Of a DNA stretch of 64,000 nucleotides, positions 24,493 through 38,583 are shown one piece after another (position 1 is the first letter of the stretch; the number at the start of each line of letters is the position of its first letter). The notes below the pieces were generated by a model, which saw only the letters and a program-made list of their open reading frames with translations, did no database searches and was not told the DNA's origin. This stretch comes from Astropecten irregularis (Eukaryota > Echinodermata > Asteroidea > Paxillosida > Astropectinidae), in assembly GCA_963971285.1 (NCBI GenBank), contig OZ020265.1, forward strand, positions 4,132,270 through 4,196,269, given 5' to 3'. The translations under genes and the position numbers were made by a program.

Positions 24493-26110
24493 ACTTGTTC
24501 TGGATAAATACACAATTTCAGACGAAATTATTTTAATGATATGTTTCTACCAGCACTATCTTCATGCCCTGAAAGTTATATGTAAATCTGTGAACTTTTT
24601 TGTTTTGGTTTGTTACCAATGTTGTACATTCCCTTCCAGTACTGTTAACCATTACTAAATCTTATAACATTCCAGTTTGGTTTTACAATCATCTGATCAT
24701 AAACATGATAAATGCATTATAATCCTACAATGCATCCAACCTATGCTTTAACCTAAGGTCTTTGATATCACATCTCATAGTCTATTGGACTGGCGCTTTC
24801 TTCAACACCATATCTTTGTCTTATTTAGAGTAAAACCAATGACCGAAAACAATTTTGGTGTTCAAAAGAGAAATACTTTTTAAAATACTAATTGAGAGAG
24901 TTTTTCACTGCATTCACAAAAATTTGACACCGTATGTGACAGGGACTTTCACAGATGACTGTTAATGTATCTTTTTTGATATTTTTTGCCCATGAATTTG
25001 CATTTCTTTGACAAAAACCAAAGTATGATATGACCTTTAATACATAGATATTTGTCTTCATCAGGCATGCTGGATTGTGTATCCTCCACGGTCTCTTAAG
25101 GAGATGTACTCGATGAGGCTGAGATAATGATGACAGGAGATGAGCAGTTGAGTTGCCCAACATGGTTGCTATACTATCAGTGATGCCCAAGTTCATTCAG
25201 ACAGATGAGGTAAGAAGCTTACTTTTCTGTTCTCTTTGAGTTTCTGATCTTCCTGGTAGAACAACTCTTACAAAACATGACATAAGATTGCCACTTACAG
25301 ACCCAATACATTCTAAATCATATGCTTTGCCTCATGCACTCATGAGATAGCCATTTTAAAGGCCGTCTGGGCGCAGTCATTTTGAATTTGAGTTCGTGTC
25401 TGTGAAAGAAGAACACTTTGAATGGAATGCCTTTCGAAGAGAGTTCTCTATGCAACGCTCAATTATGCGCGAACGGTACCTAACGCATCTTGATGATGCT
25501 TGCAATCATTGCGTGACTGAAGTGCAGAGCGTGTGCGCGCACGGTCCTAAATGAAACGCGCATTTACCGAGGGTGAGTCGGATTTCGGGCGTATTTGGCT
25601 TCGATGACGCACCTGTATAGAACACAATGCAGTATGCAAATGAACGTACAAAAAACGTACAAAATTGTGGGCTTTCCATAGGTTTGTGCACAAACATGGA
25701 TACGCCCACCAGGCATCACTTTCTACACGGAGCTAGCGCTCTAGTAATTTTAATATAGCTCTATGGTATGAATAGGTCTGCATGTGAATAGATCTGCATA
25801 TGAATTGATCTGCATATGAAAATATCTGCATGTGAATATATCTGCATGTGAATAGATCTGCATATGAATAAATATGCATATGAATATATCTGCATATGAA
25901 TATATATGCATATGAATAGATCTGCATGTGAATATATCTGCATATGAATAGATCTGCATGTGAATAGATCTGCATGAGAATATATCTGTATATGAATAGA
26001 TCTCAATTAGAATAGATCTGCATATGAATTGATCTACATATGAATAGATCTGCATGTGAATAGATCTGCATATATTAATAGATCTGCATGTGAATAGATC
26101 TGCATGTGAA
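24493..26110 (+). repeat. Array unit 19, full length
   Basis: A+B 24493-25769 (1277 bp) and M 25770-26110 (341 bp). A resembles units 11/14 but the A-B border carries the TTTTAAAGGCC and GTGAAAGAAG variants of units 12/15, so the unit looks like a recombinant of two A lineages. Confidence 0.93.
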
Positions 26111-26810
26111 ACAAGAACACTTTGAATGGAATGCCTTTCGAAGAGAGTTCTCTATGCAACGCTCAATTATGCGCGAACGGTACCTAACGCATCTTGATGA
26201 TGCTTGCAATCATTGCGTGACTGAAGTGCAGAGCGTGTGCACGCACGGTCCTAAATGAAATGCGCATTTACCGAGGGTGCTTCGGATTTCGGGCGTATTT
26301 GGCTTCGATGACGCACCCGTATAGAACACAATGCAGTATGCAAATGAAAGTACAAAAAACGTACAAAATTGTGGGCTTTCCATAGGTTTGTGCACAAACA
26401 TGGATGCGCCCACCAGGCATCACTTTCTACGCGGAGCTAGCACTCTAGTAATTTTAATATAGCTCTATGGTATGAATAGATCTGTATGTGAATAGATCTG
26501 TATTTGAATAGATCTGAATTTGATAGATCTGAATTTGAATAGATCTGCATTATAGATCTGCATATGAATAAATATGCATATGAATATATCTGCATATGAA
26601 TATATCTGCATATGAATAGATCTGCATGTGAATATATCTGCATATGAATAGATCTGCATGTGAATAGATCTGCATGAGAATCTATCTGTATATGAATAGA
26701 TCTCAATTAGAATAGATCTGCATATGAATTGATCTACATATGAATAGATCTGCATGTGAATAGATCTGCATATATTAATAGATCTGCATGTGAATAGATC
26801 TGCATGTGAA
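26111..26810 (+). repeat. Array unit 20, short
   Basis: B 26111-26473 (363-bp subtype) and M 26474-26810 (337 bp). B and M equal those of unit 15 at +5018 bp, but A is missing. Copy of unit 23. Confidence 0.95.
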
Positions 26811-27414
26811 ACAAGAACACTTTGAATGGAATGCCTTTCGAAGAGAGTTCTCTATGCAACGCTCAAGTATGCGCGAACGGTACCTAACGCGTCTTGATGA
26901 TGCTTGCAATCATTGCGTGACTGAAGTGCAGAGCATGTGCGCGCACGGTCCTAAATGAAACGCGCATTTACCGAGGGTGAGTCGGATTTCGGGCGTATTT
27001 GACTTCGATATCGCACCTGTATAGAGCACAATGCAGTATGCATATGAACGTACAAAAAACGTACAAAATTGTGGGCTTTCCATAGGTTTGTGCACAAACA
27101 TGGATGCGCCCACCAGGAATCACTTTCTACACGGAGCTAGCGCTCTAGTAATTTTAATATATCTCTATTATATGGTATGAATATATCTGCATGTGAATAG
27201 ATCTGCATATGAATTTATCTGCATATGAATAGATCTGCATGTGAATAGATCTGCATGTGAATAGATCTGCATATATGAATAGATCTGCATGTGAATAGAT
27301 CTGCATGTGAATAGATCTGCATGTGAATAGATCTGCATGTGAATAGATCTGCATGTGAATAGAGCTGCATGTGAATAGATCTGCATGTGAATAGATCTGC
27401 ATGTGAATAGATCT
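26811..27414 (+). repeat. Array unit 21, short
   Basis: B 26811-27178 (368 bp) and M 27179-27414 (236 bp). Copy of unit 16 (+5018) and unit 24 (-2933). Confidence 0.95.
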
Positions 27415-29043
27415 ACTCGTTCTGGATAAATGCACCATTTCAGACAAAATTATTTTAATGATATGTTTCTACCAGCACTATCTTCATGCCCTGAATGTTA
27501 TACGTAAATCTGTGAACTTTTTTGTTTTGGTTTGTTACCAATGTTGTACATGCCCTTCAAATACTGTTAACCATTACTAAATCTTTTAACATTTCTGCTC
27601 CAGTTTGGTTTTACAATTATCTGATCATAAACATGATAAATGCATTATAATCCTACAATGCATCCAACCTATTCTCTAACCTAAGGTCTTTGATATCACA
27701 ACTCATAGTCTATTGGACCAGCGCTTTCTTCAACACCATTCTTTGTCTTATTTAGAGTAAAACCAATGACCGAAAACAATTTTGGTGTTCAAAAGTGAAA
27801 TACTTTTTAAAATACTAACTGAGACAGTTTTTCACTGTATTGCCATAAATTTGACTCCGTATGTGACAGGGAATTTCACAGATGACTGTTACTGTATCTT
27901 TTTTGATATTTTTTGCCCATGAATTTGCATTTCTTTGACAAAAACCAAAGTATGATATGACCTTTAATACATAGATATTTGTCTTCATCAGGCATGCTGG
28001 ATTGTGTATCCTCCACGGTCTCTTAAGGAGATGTACTCGATGGACATGATGAGGCTGAGATAATGATGACAGGAGATGAGCAGTTGAGTTGCCCAACATG
28101 GTTGCTATACTATCAGTGATGCCCAAGTTCATTCAGACAGATGAGGTAAGAAGCTTACTTTTCTGTTCTCTTTGAGTTTCTGATCTTCCTGGTAGAACAA
28201 CTCTTACAAAACATGACATAAGATTGCCACTTACAGACCCAATACATTCTAAATCATATGCTTTGCCTCATGCACTCATGAGATAGCCATTTTAAAGGCC
28301 GTCTGGGCGCAGTCATTTTGAATTTGAGTTCGTGTCTGTGAAAGAAGAACACTTTGAATGGAATGCCTTTCGAAGAGAGTTCTCTATGCAACGCTCAATT
28401 ATGCGCGAACGGTACCTACCGCATCTTGATGATGCTTGCAATCATTGCGTGACTGAAGTGCAGAGCGTGTGCACGCACGGTCCTAAATGAAATGCGCATT
28501 TACCGAGGGTGCTTCGGATTTCGGGCGTATTTGGCTTCGATGACGCACCCGTATAGAACACAATGCAGTATGCAAATGAAAGTACAAAAAACGTACAAAA
28601 TTGTGGACTTTCCATAGGTTTGTGCACAAACATGGATGCGCCCACCAGGCATCACTTTCTACGCGGAGCTAGCACTCTAGTAATTTTAATATAGCTCTAT
28701 GGTATGAATAGATCTGTATGTGAATAGATCTGTATTTGAATAGATCTGAATTTGAATAGATCTGAATTTGAATAGATCTGCATTATAGATCTGCATATGA
28801 ATAAATATGCATATGAATATATCTGCATATGAATATATATGCATATGAATAGATCTGCATGTGAATATATCTGCATATGAATAGATCTGCATGTGAATAG
28901 ATCTGCATGAGAATATATCTGTATATGAATAGATCTCAATTAGAATAGATCTGCATATGAATTGATCTACATATGAATAGATCTGCATGTGAATAGATCT
29001 GCATATATTAATAGATCTGCATGTGAATAGATCTGCATGTGAA
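27415..29043 (+). repeat. Array unit 22, full length
   Basis: A+B 27415-28705 (1291 bp) and M 28706-29043 (338 bp). Copy of units 28 (+6737) and 30. A private change is TGTGGACTTTCC for TGTGGGCTTTCC near 28605. Confidence 0.95.
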
Positions 29044-29743
29044 ACAAGAACACTTTGAATGGAATGCCTTTCGAAGAGAGTTCTCTATGCAACGCTCAAT
29101 TATGCGCGAACGGTACCTAACGCATCTTGATGATGCTTGCAATCATTGCGTGACTGAAGTGCAGAGCGTGTGCACGCACGGTCCTAAATGAAATGCGCAT
29201 TTACCGAGGGTGCTTCGGATTTCGGGCGTATTTGGCTTCGATGACGCACCCGTATAGAACACAATGCAGTATGCAAATGAAAGTACAAAAAACGTACAAA
29301 ATTGTGGGCTTTCCATAGGTTTGTGCACAAACATGGATGCGCCCACCAGGCATCACTTTCTACGCGGAGCTAGCACTCTAGTAATTTTAATATAGCTCTA
29401 TGGTATGAATAGATCTGTATGTGAATAGATCTGTATTTGAATAGATCTGAATTTGATAGATCTGAATTTGAATAGATCTGCATTATAGATCTGCATATGA
29501 ATAAATATGCATATGAATATATCTGCATATGAATATATCTGCATATGAATAGATCTGCATGTGAATATATCTGCATATGAATAGATCTGCATGTGAATAG
29601 ATCTGCATGAGAATCTATCTGTATATGAATAGATCTCAATTAGAATAGATCTGCATATGAATTGATCTACATATGAATAGATCTGCATGTGAATAGATCT
29701 GCATATATTAATAGATCTGCATGTGAATAGATCTGCATGTGAA
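29044..29743 (+). repeat. Array unit 23, short
   Basis: B 29044-29406 (363 bp) and M 29407-29743 (337 bp). Copy of unit 20 at +2933 bp. Confidence 0.95.
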
Positions 29744-30347
29744 ACAAGAACACTTTGAATGGAATGCCTTTCGAAGAGAGTTCTCTATGCAACGCTCAAG
29801 TATGCGCGAACGGTACCTAACGCGTCTTGATGATGCTTGCAATCATTGCGTGACTGAAGTGCAGAGCATGTGCGCGCACGGTCCTAAATGAAACGCGCAT
29901 TTACCGAGGGTGAGTCGGATTTCGGGCGTATTTGACTTCGATATCGCACCTGTATAGAGCACAATGCAGTATGCATATGAACGTACAAAAAACGTACAAA
30001 ATTGTGGGCTTTCCATAGGTTTGTGCACAAACATGGATGCGCCCACCAGGAATCACTTTCTACACGGAGCTAGCGCTCTAGTAATTTTAATATATCTCTA
30101 TTATATGGTATGAATATATCTGCATGTGAATAGATCTGCATATGAATTTATCTGCATATGAATAGATCTGCATGTGAATAGATCTGCATGTGAATAGATC
30201 TGCATATATGAATAGATCTGCATGTGAATAGATCTGCATGTGAATAGATCTGCATGTGAATAGATCTGCATGTGAATAGATCTGCATGTGAATAGAGCTG
30301 CATGTGAATAGATCTGCATGTGAATAGATCTGCATGTGAATAGATCT
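29744..30347 (+). repeat. Array unit 24, short
   Basis: B 29744-30111 (368 bp) and M 30112-30347 (236 bp). Third copy of the unit 16/21 type. Confidence 0.95.
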
Positions 30348-31969
30348 ACTCGTTCTGGATAAATGCACCATTTCAGACAAAATTATTTTAATGATATGTT
30401 TCTACCAGCACTATCTTCATGCCCTGAATGTTATACGTAAATCTGTGAACTTTTTTGTTTTGGTTTGTTACCAATGTTGTTCATGCCCTTCAAATACTGT
30501 TAACCATTACTAAATCTTTTAACATTTCTGCTCCAGTTTGGTTTTACAATTATCTGATCATAAACATGATAAATGCATTATAATCCTACAATGCATCCAA
30601 CCTATGCTCTAACCTAAGGTCTTTGATATCACAACTCATAGTCTATTGGACCAGCGCTTTCTTCAACACCATTCTTTGTCTTATTTAGAGTAAAACCAAT
30701 GACCGAAAACAATTTTGGTGTTCAAAAGTGAAATACTTTTTAAAATACTAACTGAGACAGTTTTTCACTGTATTGCCATAAATTTGACTCCGTATGTGAC
30801 AGGGAATTTCACAGATGACTGTTACTGTATCTTTTTTGATATTTTTTGCCCATGAATTTGCATTTCTTTGACAAAAACCAAAGTATGATATGACCTTTAA
30901 TACATAGATATTTGTCTTCATCAGGCATGCTGGATTGTGTATCCTCCACGGTCACTTAAGGAGATGTACTCGATGGACATGATGAGGCTGAGATAATGAT
31001 GCCCAACATGGTTGCTATACTATCAGTGATGCCCAAGTTCATTCAGACAGATGAGGTAAGAAGCTTACTTTTCTGTTCTCTTTGAGTTTCTGATCTTCCT
31101 GGTAGAACAACTCTTACAAAACATGACATAACATTGCCATCTACAGACCCAATACATTCTAAATCATATGCTTTGCCTCATGCACTCATGAGATAGCCAT
31201 TTTAAAGGCCGTCTGGGCGCAGTCATTTTGAATTTGAGTTCGTGTCTGTGAAAGAAGAACACTTTGAATGGAATGCCTTTCGAAGAGAGTTCTCTATGCA
31301 ACGCTCAATTATGAGCGAACGGTACCTAACGCATCTTGATGATGCTTGCAATCATTGCGTGACTGAAGTGCAGAGCATGTGCACGCACGGTCCGAAATGA
31401 AACGCGCATTTACCGAGGGTGCTTCGGATTTCGGGCGTATTTGGCTTCGATGACGCACCCGTATAGAACACAATGCAGTATGCAAATGAAAGTACAAAAA
31501 ACGTACAAAATTGTGGGCTTTCCATAGGTTTGTGCACAAACATGGATGCGCCCACCAGGCATCACTTTCTACGCGGAGCTAGCACTCTAGTAATTTTAAT
31601 ATAGCTCTATGGTATGAATAGATCTGTATGTGAATAGATCTGTATTTGAATAGATCTGAATTTGAATAGATCTGAATTTGAATAGATCTGAATTTGAATA
31701 GATCTGCATTATAGATCTGCATATGAATAAATATGCATATGAATAGATGTGCATATGAATATATCTGCATATGAATAGATCTGCATGTGAATATATCTGC
31801 ATATGAATAGTTCTGCATGTGAATAGATATGCATGAGAATCTATCTGTATATGAATAGATCTCAATTAGAATAGATCTGCATATGAATTGATCTACATAT
31901 GAATAGATCTGCATGTGAATAGATCTGCATATATTAATATATCTGCATGTGAATAGATCTGCATGTGAA
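30348..31969 (+). repeat. Array unit 25, full length with 23-bp deletion
   Basis: A+B 30348-31615 (1268 bp) and M 31616-31969 (354 bp). Copy of unit 17 at +7951 bp; differences include GTCCGAAATG for GTCCTAAATG and one GATGTGCAT repeat in M. Confidence 0.95.
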
Positions 31970-32443
31970 ACAAGAACACTTTGAATGGAATGCCTTTCGA
32001 AGAGAGTTCTCTATGCAACGCTCAAGTATGCGCGAACGGTACCTAACGCGTCTTGATGATGCTTGCAATCATTGCGTGACTGAAGTGCAGAGCATGTGCG
32101 CGCACGGTCCTAAATGAAACGCGCATTTACCGAGGGTGAGTCGGATTTCGGGCGTATTTGTTTTCGATATCGCACCTGTATAGAGCGCAATGCAGTATGC
32201 AAATGAACGTACAAAAAACGTACAAAATTGTGGGCTTTCCATAGGTTTGTGCACAAACATGGATGCGCCCACCAGGAATCACTTTCTACACGGAGCTAGC
32301 GCTCTAGTAATTTTAATATATCTCTATTATATGGTATGAATAGATCTGCATGTGAATAGATCTGCATGTGAATAGATCTGCATGTGAATAGAGCTGCATT
32401 TGAATAGATCTGCATGTGAATAGATCTGCATGTGAATAGATCT
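31970..32443 (+). repeat. Array unit 26, short with minimal M
   Basis: B 31970-32337 (368 bp) and M 32338-32443 (106 bp). Copy of unit 18. Confidence 0.95.
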
Positions 32444-34151
32444 ACTTGTTCTGGATAAATACACAATTTCAGACGAAATTATTTTAATGATATGTTTCTA
32501 CCAGCACTATCTTCATGCCCTGAAAGTTATATGTAAATCTGTGAACTTTTTTGTTTTGGTTTGTTACCAATGTTGTACATTCCCTTCCAGTACTGTTAAC
32601 CATTACTAAATCTTATAACATTCCAGTTTGGTTTTACAATCATCTGATCATAAACATGATAAATGCATTATAATCCTACAATGCATCCAACCTATGCTTT
32701 AACCTAAGGTCTTTGATATCACATCTCATAGTCTATTGGACTGGCGCTTTCTTCAACACCATATCTTTGTCTTATTTAGAGTAAAACCAATGACCGAAAA
32801 CAATTTTGGTGTTCAAAAGAGAAATACTTTTTAAAATACTAATTGAGAGAGTTTTTCACTGCATTCACAAAAATTTGACACCGTATGTGACAGGGACTTT
32901 CACAGATGACTGTTAATGTATCTTTTTTGATATTTTTTGCCCATGAATTTGCATTTCTTTGACAAAAACCAAAGTATGATATGACCTTTAATACATAGAT
33001 ATTTGTCTTCATCAGGCATGCTGGATTGTGTATCCTCCACGGTCTCTTAAGGAGATGTACTCGATGAGGCTGAGATAATGATGACAGGAGATGAGCAGTT
33101 GAGTTGCCCAACATGGTTGCTATACTATCAGTGATGCCCAAGTTCATTCAGACAGATGAGGTAAGAAGCTTACTTTTCTGTTCTCTTTGAGTTTCTGATC
33201 TTCCTGGTAGAACAACTCTTACAAAACATGACATAAGATTGCCACTTACAGACCCAATACATTCTAAATCATATGCTTTGCCTCATGCACTCATGAGATA
33301 GCCATTTTAAAGGCCGTCTGGGCGCAGTCATTTTGAATTTGAGTTCGTGTCTGTGAAAGAAGAACACTTTGAATGGAATGCCTTTCGAAGAGAGTTCTCT
33401 ATGCAACGCTCAATTATGCGCGAACGGTACCTAACGCATCTTGATGATGCTTGCAATCATTGCGTGACTGAAGTGCAGAGCGTGTGCGCGCACGGTCCTA
33501 AATGAAACGCGCATTTACCGAGGGTGAGTCGGATTTCGGGCGTATTTGGCTTCGATGACGCACCTGTATAGAACACAATGCAGTATGCAAATGAACGTAC
33601 AAAAAACGTACAAAATTGTGGGCTTTCCATAGGTTTGTGCACAAACATGGATACGCCCACCAGGCATCACTTTCTACACGGAGCTAGCGCTCTAGTAATT
33701 TTAATATAGCTCTATGGTATGAATAGGTCTGCATGTGAATAGATCTGCATATGAATTGATCTGCATATGAAAATATCTGCATGTGAATATATCTGCATGT
33801 GAATAGATCTGCATATTATGAATAGATCTGCATGTGAATAGATCTGTATGTGAATAGATCTGCATGTGAATAGATCTGCATGTGAATAGATCTGCATGTG
33901 AATAGATCTGCATATGAAAAGATCTGCATGTGAATAGATCTGCATGTGAATAGATCTGCATATATGAATAGATCTGCATTTGAATAGATCTGTATGTGAA
34001 TAGATCTGCATGTGAATAGATCTGCATGTGAATAGATCTGCATGTGAATAGATCTGCATGTGAATAGATCTGCATGTGAATAGATCTGCATGTGAATAGA
34101 TCTGCATGTAAATAGATCTGCATGTGAATAGATCTGCATGTGAATAGATCT
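32444..34151 (+). repeat. Array unit 27, full length
   Basis: A+B 32444-33720 (1277 bp) equal unit 19, but M 33721-34151 (431 bp) follows the unit 11/14 pattern after about 33816 and returns to A at ACTCGTTCTGG. The switch lies inside M, as expected for unequal exchange between minisatellite blocks. Confidence 0.95.
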
Positions 34152-35780
34152 ACTCGTTCTGGATAAATGCACCATTTCAGACGAAATTATTTGAATGATA
34201 TGTTTCTACCAGCACTATCTTCATGCCCTGAATGTTATACGTAAATCTGTGAACTTTTTTGTTTTGGTTTGTTACCAATGTTGTACATGCCCTTCAAATA
34301 CTGTTAACCATTACTAAATCTTTTAACATTTCTGCTCCAGTTTGGTTTTACAATTATCTGATCATAAACATGATAAATGCATTATAATCCTACAATGCAT
34401 CCAACCTATTCTCTAACCTAAGGTCTTTGATATCACAACTCATAGTCTATTGGACCAGCGCTTTCTTCAACACCATTCTTTGTCTTATTTAGAGTAAAAC
34501 CAATGACCGAAAACAATTTTGGTGTTCAAAAGTGAAATACTTTTTAAAATACTAACTGAGACAGTTTTTCACTGTATTGCCATAAATTTGACTCCGTATG
34601 TGACAGGGAATTTCACAGATGACTGTTACTGTATCTTTTTTGATATTTTTTGCCCATGAATTTGCATTTCTTTGACAAAAACCAAAGTATGATATGACCT
34701 TTAATACATAGATATTTGTCTTCATCAGGCATGCTGGATTGTGTATCCTCCACGGTCTCTTAAGGAGATGTACTCGATGGACATGATGAGGCTGAGATAA
34801 TGATGACAGGAGATGAGCAGTTGAGTTGCCCAACATGGTTGCTATACTATCAGTGATGCCCAAGTTCATTCAGACAGATGAGGTAAGAAGCTTACTTTTC
34901 TGTTCTCTTTGAGTTTCTGATCTTCCTGGTAGAACAACTCTTACAAAACATGACATAAGATTGCCACTTACAGACCCAATACATTCTAAATCATATGCTT
35001 TGCCTCATGCACTCATGAGATAGCCATTTTAAAGGCCGTCTGGGCGCAGTCATTTTGAATTTGAGTTCGTGTCTGTGAAAGAAGAACACTTTGAATGGAA
35101 TGCCTTTCGAAGAGAGTTCTCTATGCAACGCTCAATTATGCGCGAACGGTACCTAACGCATCTTGATGATGCTTGCAATCATTGCGTGACTGAAGTGCAG
35201 AGCGTGTGCACGCACGGTCCTAAATGAAATGCGCATTTACCGAGGGTGCTTCGGATTTCGGGCGTATTTGGCTTCGATGACGCACCCGTATAGAACACAA
35301 TGCAGTATGCAAATGAAAGTACAAAAAACGTACAAAATTGTGGGCTTTCCATAGGTTTGTGCACAAACATGGATGCGCCCACCAGGCATCACTTTCTACG
35401 CGGAGCTAGCACTCTAGTAATTTTAATATAGCTCTATGGTATGAATAGATCTGTATGTGAATAGATCTGTATTTGAATAGATCTGAATTTGAATAGATCT
35501 GAATTTGAATAGATCTGCATTATAGATCTGCATATGAATAAATATGCATATGAATATATCTGCATATGAATATATATGCATATGAATAGATCTGCATGTG
35601 AATATATCTGCATATGAATAGATCTGCATGTGAATAGATCTGCATGAGAATATATCTGTATATGAATAGATCTCAATTAGAATAGATCTGCATATGAATT
35701 GATCTACATATGAATAGATCTGCATGTGAATAGATCTGCATATATTAATAGATCTGCATGTGAATAGATCTGCATGTGAA
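34152..35780 (+). repeat. Array unit 28, full length
   Basis: A+B 34152-35442 (1291 bp) and M 35443-35780 (338 bp). First half of a 2216-bp dimer repeated as units 30-31. Confidence 0.95.
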
Positions 35781-36367
35781 ACAAGAACACTTTGAATGGA
35801 ATGCCTTTCAAAGAGAGTTCTCTATGCACGCTCAAGTATGCGCGAACGGTACCTAACGCGTCTTGATGATGCTTGCAATCATTGCGTGACTGAAGTGCAG
35901 AGCATGTGCGCGCACGGTCCTAAATGAAACGCGCATTTACCGAGGGTGAGTCGGATTTCGGGCGTATTTGACTTCGATATCGCACCTGTATAGAGCGCAA
36001 TGCAGTATGCAAATGAACGTACAAAAAACGTACAAAATTGTGGGCTTTCCATAGGTTTGTGCACAAACATGGATGCGCCCACCAGGAATCACTTTCTACA
36101 CGGAGCTAGCGCTCTAGTAATTTTAATATATCTCTATTATATGGTATGAATATATCTGCATGTGAATAGATCTGCATATGAATTTATCTGCATATGAATA
36201 GATCTGCATGTGAATAGATCTGCATATATGAATAGATCTGCATGTGAATAGATCTGCATGTGAATAGATCTGCATGTGAATAGATCTGCATGTGAATAGA
36301 TCTGCATGTGAATAGAGCTGCATTTGAATAGATCTGCATGTGAATAGATCTGCATGTGAATAGATCT
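35781..36367 (+). repeat. Array unit 29, short
   Basis: B 35781-36147 (367 bp; CTATGCACGC lacks one A, and CTTTCAAAGAG replaces CTTTCGAAGAG) and M 36148-36367 (220 bp). Confidence 0.95.
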
Positions 36368-37995
36368 ACTTGTTCTGGATAAATACACAATTTCAGACGA
36401 AATTATTTGAATGATATGTTTCTACCAGCACTATCTTCATGCCCTGAATGTTATACGTAAATCTGTGAATTTTTTTGTTTTGGTTTGTTACCAATGTTGT
36501 ACATGCCCTTCAAATACTGTTAACCATTACTAAATCTTTTAACATTTCTGCTCCAGTTTGGTTTTACAATTATCTGATCATAAACATGATAAATGCATTA
36601 TAATCCTACAATGCATCCAACCTATTCTCTAACCTAAGGTCTTTGATATCACAACTCATAGTCTATTGGACCAGCGCTTTCTTCAACACCATTCTTTGTC
36701 TTATTTAGAGTAAAACCAATGACCGAAAACAATTTGGTGTTCAAAAGTGAAATACTTTTTAAAATACTAACTGAGACAGTTTTTCACTGTATTGCCATAA
36801 ATTTGACTCCGTATGTGACAGGGAATTTCACAGATGACTGTTACTGTATCTTTTTTGATATTTTTTGCCCATGAATTTGCATTTCTTTGACAAAAACCAA
36901 AGTATGATATGACCTTTAATACATAGATATTTGTCTTCATCAGGCATGCTGGATTGTGTATCCTCCACGGTCTCTTAAGGAGATGTACTCGATGGACATG
37001 ATGAGGCTGAGATAATGATGACAGGAGATGAGCAGTTGAGTTGCCCAACATGGTTGCTATACTATCAGTGATGCCCAAGTTCATTCAGACAGATGAGGTA
37101 AGAAGCTTACTTTTCTGTTCTCTTTGAGTTTCTGATCTTCCTGGTAGAACAACTCTTACAAAACATGACATAAGATTGCCACTTACAGACCCAATACATT
37201 CTAAATCATATGCTTTGCCTCATGCACTCATGAGATAGCCATTTTAAAGGCCGTCTGGGCGCAGTCATTTTGAATTTGAGTTCGTGTCTGTGAAAGAAGA
37301 ACACTTTGAATGGAATGCCTTTCGAAGAGAGTTCTCTATGCAACGCTCAATTATGCGCGAACGGTACCTAACGCATCTTGATGATGCTTGCAATCATTGC
37401 GTGACTGAAGTGCAGAGCGTGTGCACGCACGGTCCTAAATGAAATGCGCATTTACCGAGGGTGCTTCGGATTTCGGGCGTATTTGGCTTCGATGACGCAC
37501 CCGTATAGAACACAATGCAGTATGCAAATGAAAGTACAAAAAACGTACAAAATTGTGGGCTTTCCATAGGTTTGTGCACAAACATGGATGCGCCCACCAG
37601 GCATCACTTTCTACGCGGAGCTAGCACTCTAGTAATTTTAATATAGCTCTATGGTATGAATAGATCTGTATGTGAATAGATCTGTATTTGAATAGATCTG
37701 AATTTGAATAGATCTGAATTTGAATAGATCTGCATTATAGATCTGCATATGAATAAATATGCATATGAATATATCTGCATATGAATATATATGCATATGA
37801 ATAGATCTGCATGTGAATATATCTGCATATGAATAGATCTGCATGTGAATAGATCTGCATGAGAATATATCTGTATATGAATAGATCTCAATTAGAATAG
37901 ATCTGCATATGAATTGATCTACATATGAATAGATCTGCATGTGAATAGATCTGCATATATTAATAGATCTGCATGTGAATAGATCTGCATGTGAA
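36368..37995 (+). repeat. Array unit 30, full length
   Basis: A+B 36368-37657 (1290 bp; AACAATTTGG lacks one T relative to unit 28) and M 37658-37995 (338 bp). Confidence 0.95.
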
Positions 37996-38583
37996 ACAAG
38001 AACACTTTGAATGGAATGCCTTTCGAAGAGAGTTCTCTATGCAACGCTCAAGTATGCGCGAACGGTACCTAACGCGTCTTGATGATGCTTGCAATCATTG
38101 CGTGACTGAAGTGCAGAGCATGTGCGCGCACGGTCCTAAATGAAACGCGCATTTACCGAGGGTGAGTCGGATTTCGGGCGTATTTGACTTCGATATCGCA
38201 CCTGTATAGAGCGCAATGCAGTATGCAAATGAACGTACAAAAAACGTACAAAATTGTGGGCTTTCCATAGGTTTGTGCACAAACATGGATGCGCCCACCA
38301 GGAATCACTTTCTACACGGAGCTAGCGCTCTAGTAATTTTAATATATCTCTATTATATGGTATGAATATATCTGCATGTGAATAGATCTGCATATGAATT
38401 TATCTGCATATGAATAGATCTGCATGTGAATAGATCTGCATATATGAATAGATCTGCATGTGAATAGATCTGCATGTGAATAGATCTGCATGTGAATAGA
38501 TCTGCATGTGAATAGATCTGCATGTGAATAGAGCTGCATTTGAATAGATCTGCATGTGAATAGATCTGCATGTGAATAGATCT
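37996..38583 (+). repeat. Array unit 31, short
   Basis: B 37996-38363 (368 bp) and M 38364-38583 (220 bp). Copy of unit 29; closes the second 2216-bp dimer. Confidence 0.95.

Larger units (their letters stand above)
21096..25865 (+). repeat. 4.77-kb duplicated block, left copy
   Basis: Matches 29047-33816 at a constant offset of 7951 bp, including the 23-bp deletion in A and the 354-bp and 106-bp M blocks. The left break lies near the start of B and the right break inside M. Confidence 0.9.
29047..33816 (+). repeat. 4.77-kb duplicated block, right copy
   Basis: Partner of 21096-25865. Its first 1.3 kb also matches 26111-27414 at an offset of 2933 bp, so that part is present three times. Confidence 0.9.
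34152..38583 (+). repeat. Higher-order repeat, two tandem 2216-bp dimers
   Basis: A full-length unit plus a short unit (34152-36367) is repeated immediately as 36368-38583. Component lengths match almost exactly (1291/338/367/220 against 1290/338/368/220 bp). Confidence 0.93.
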
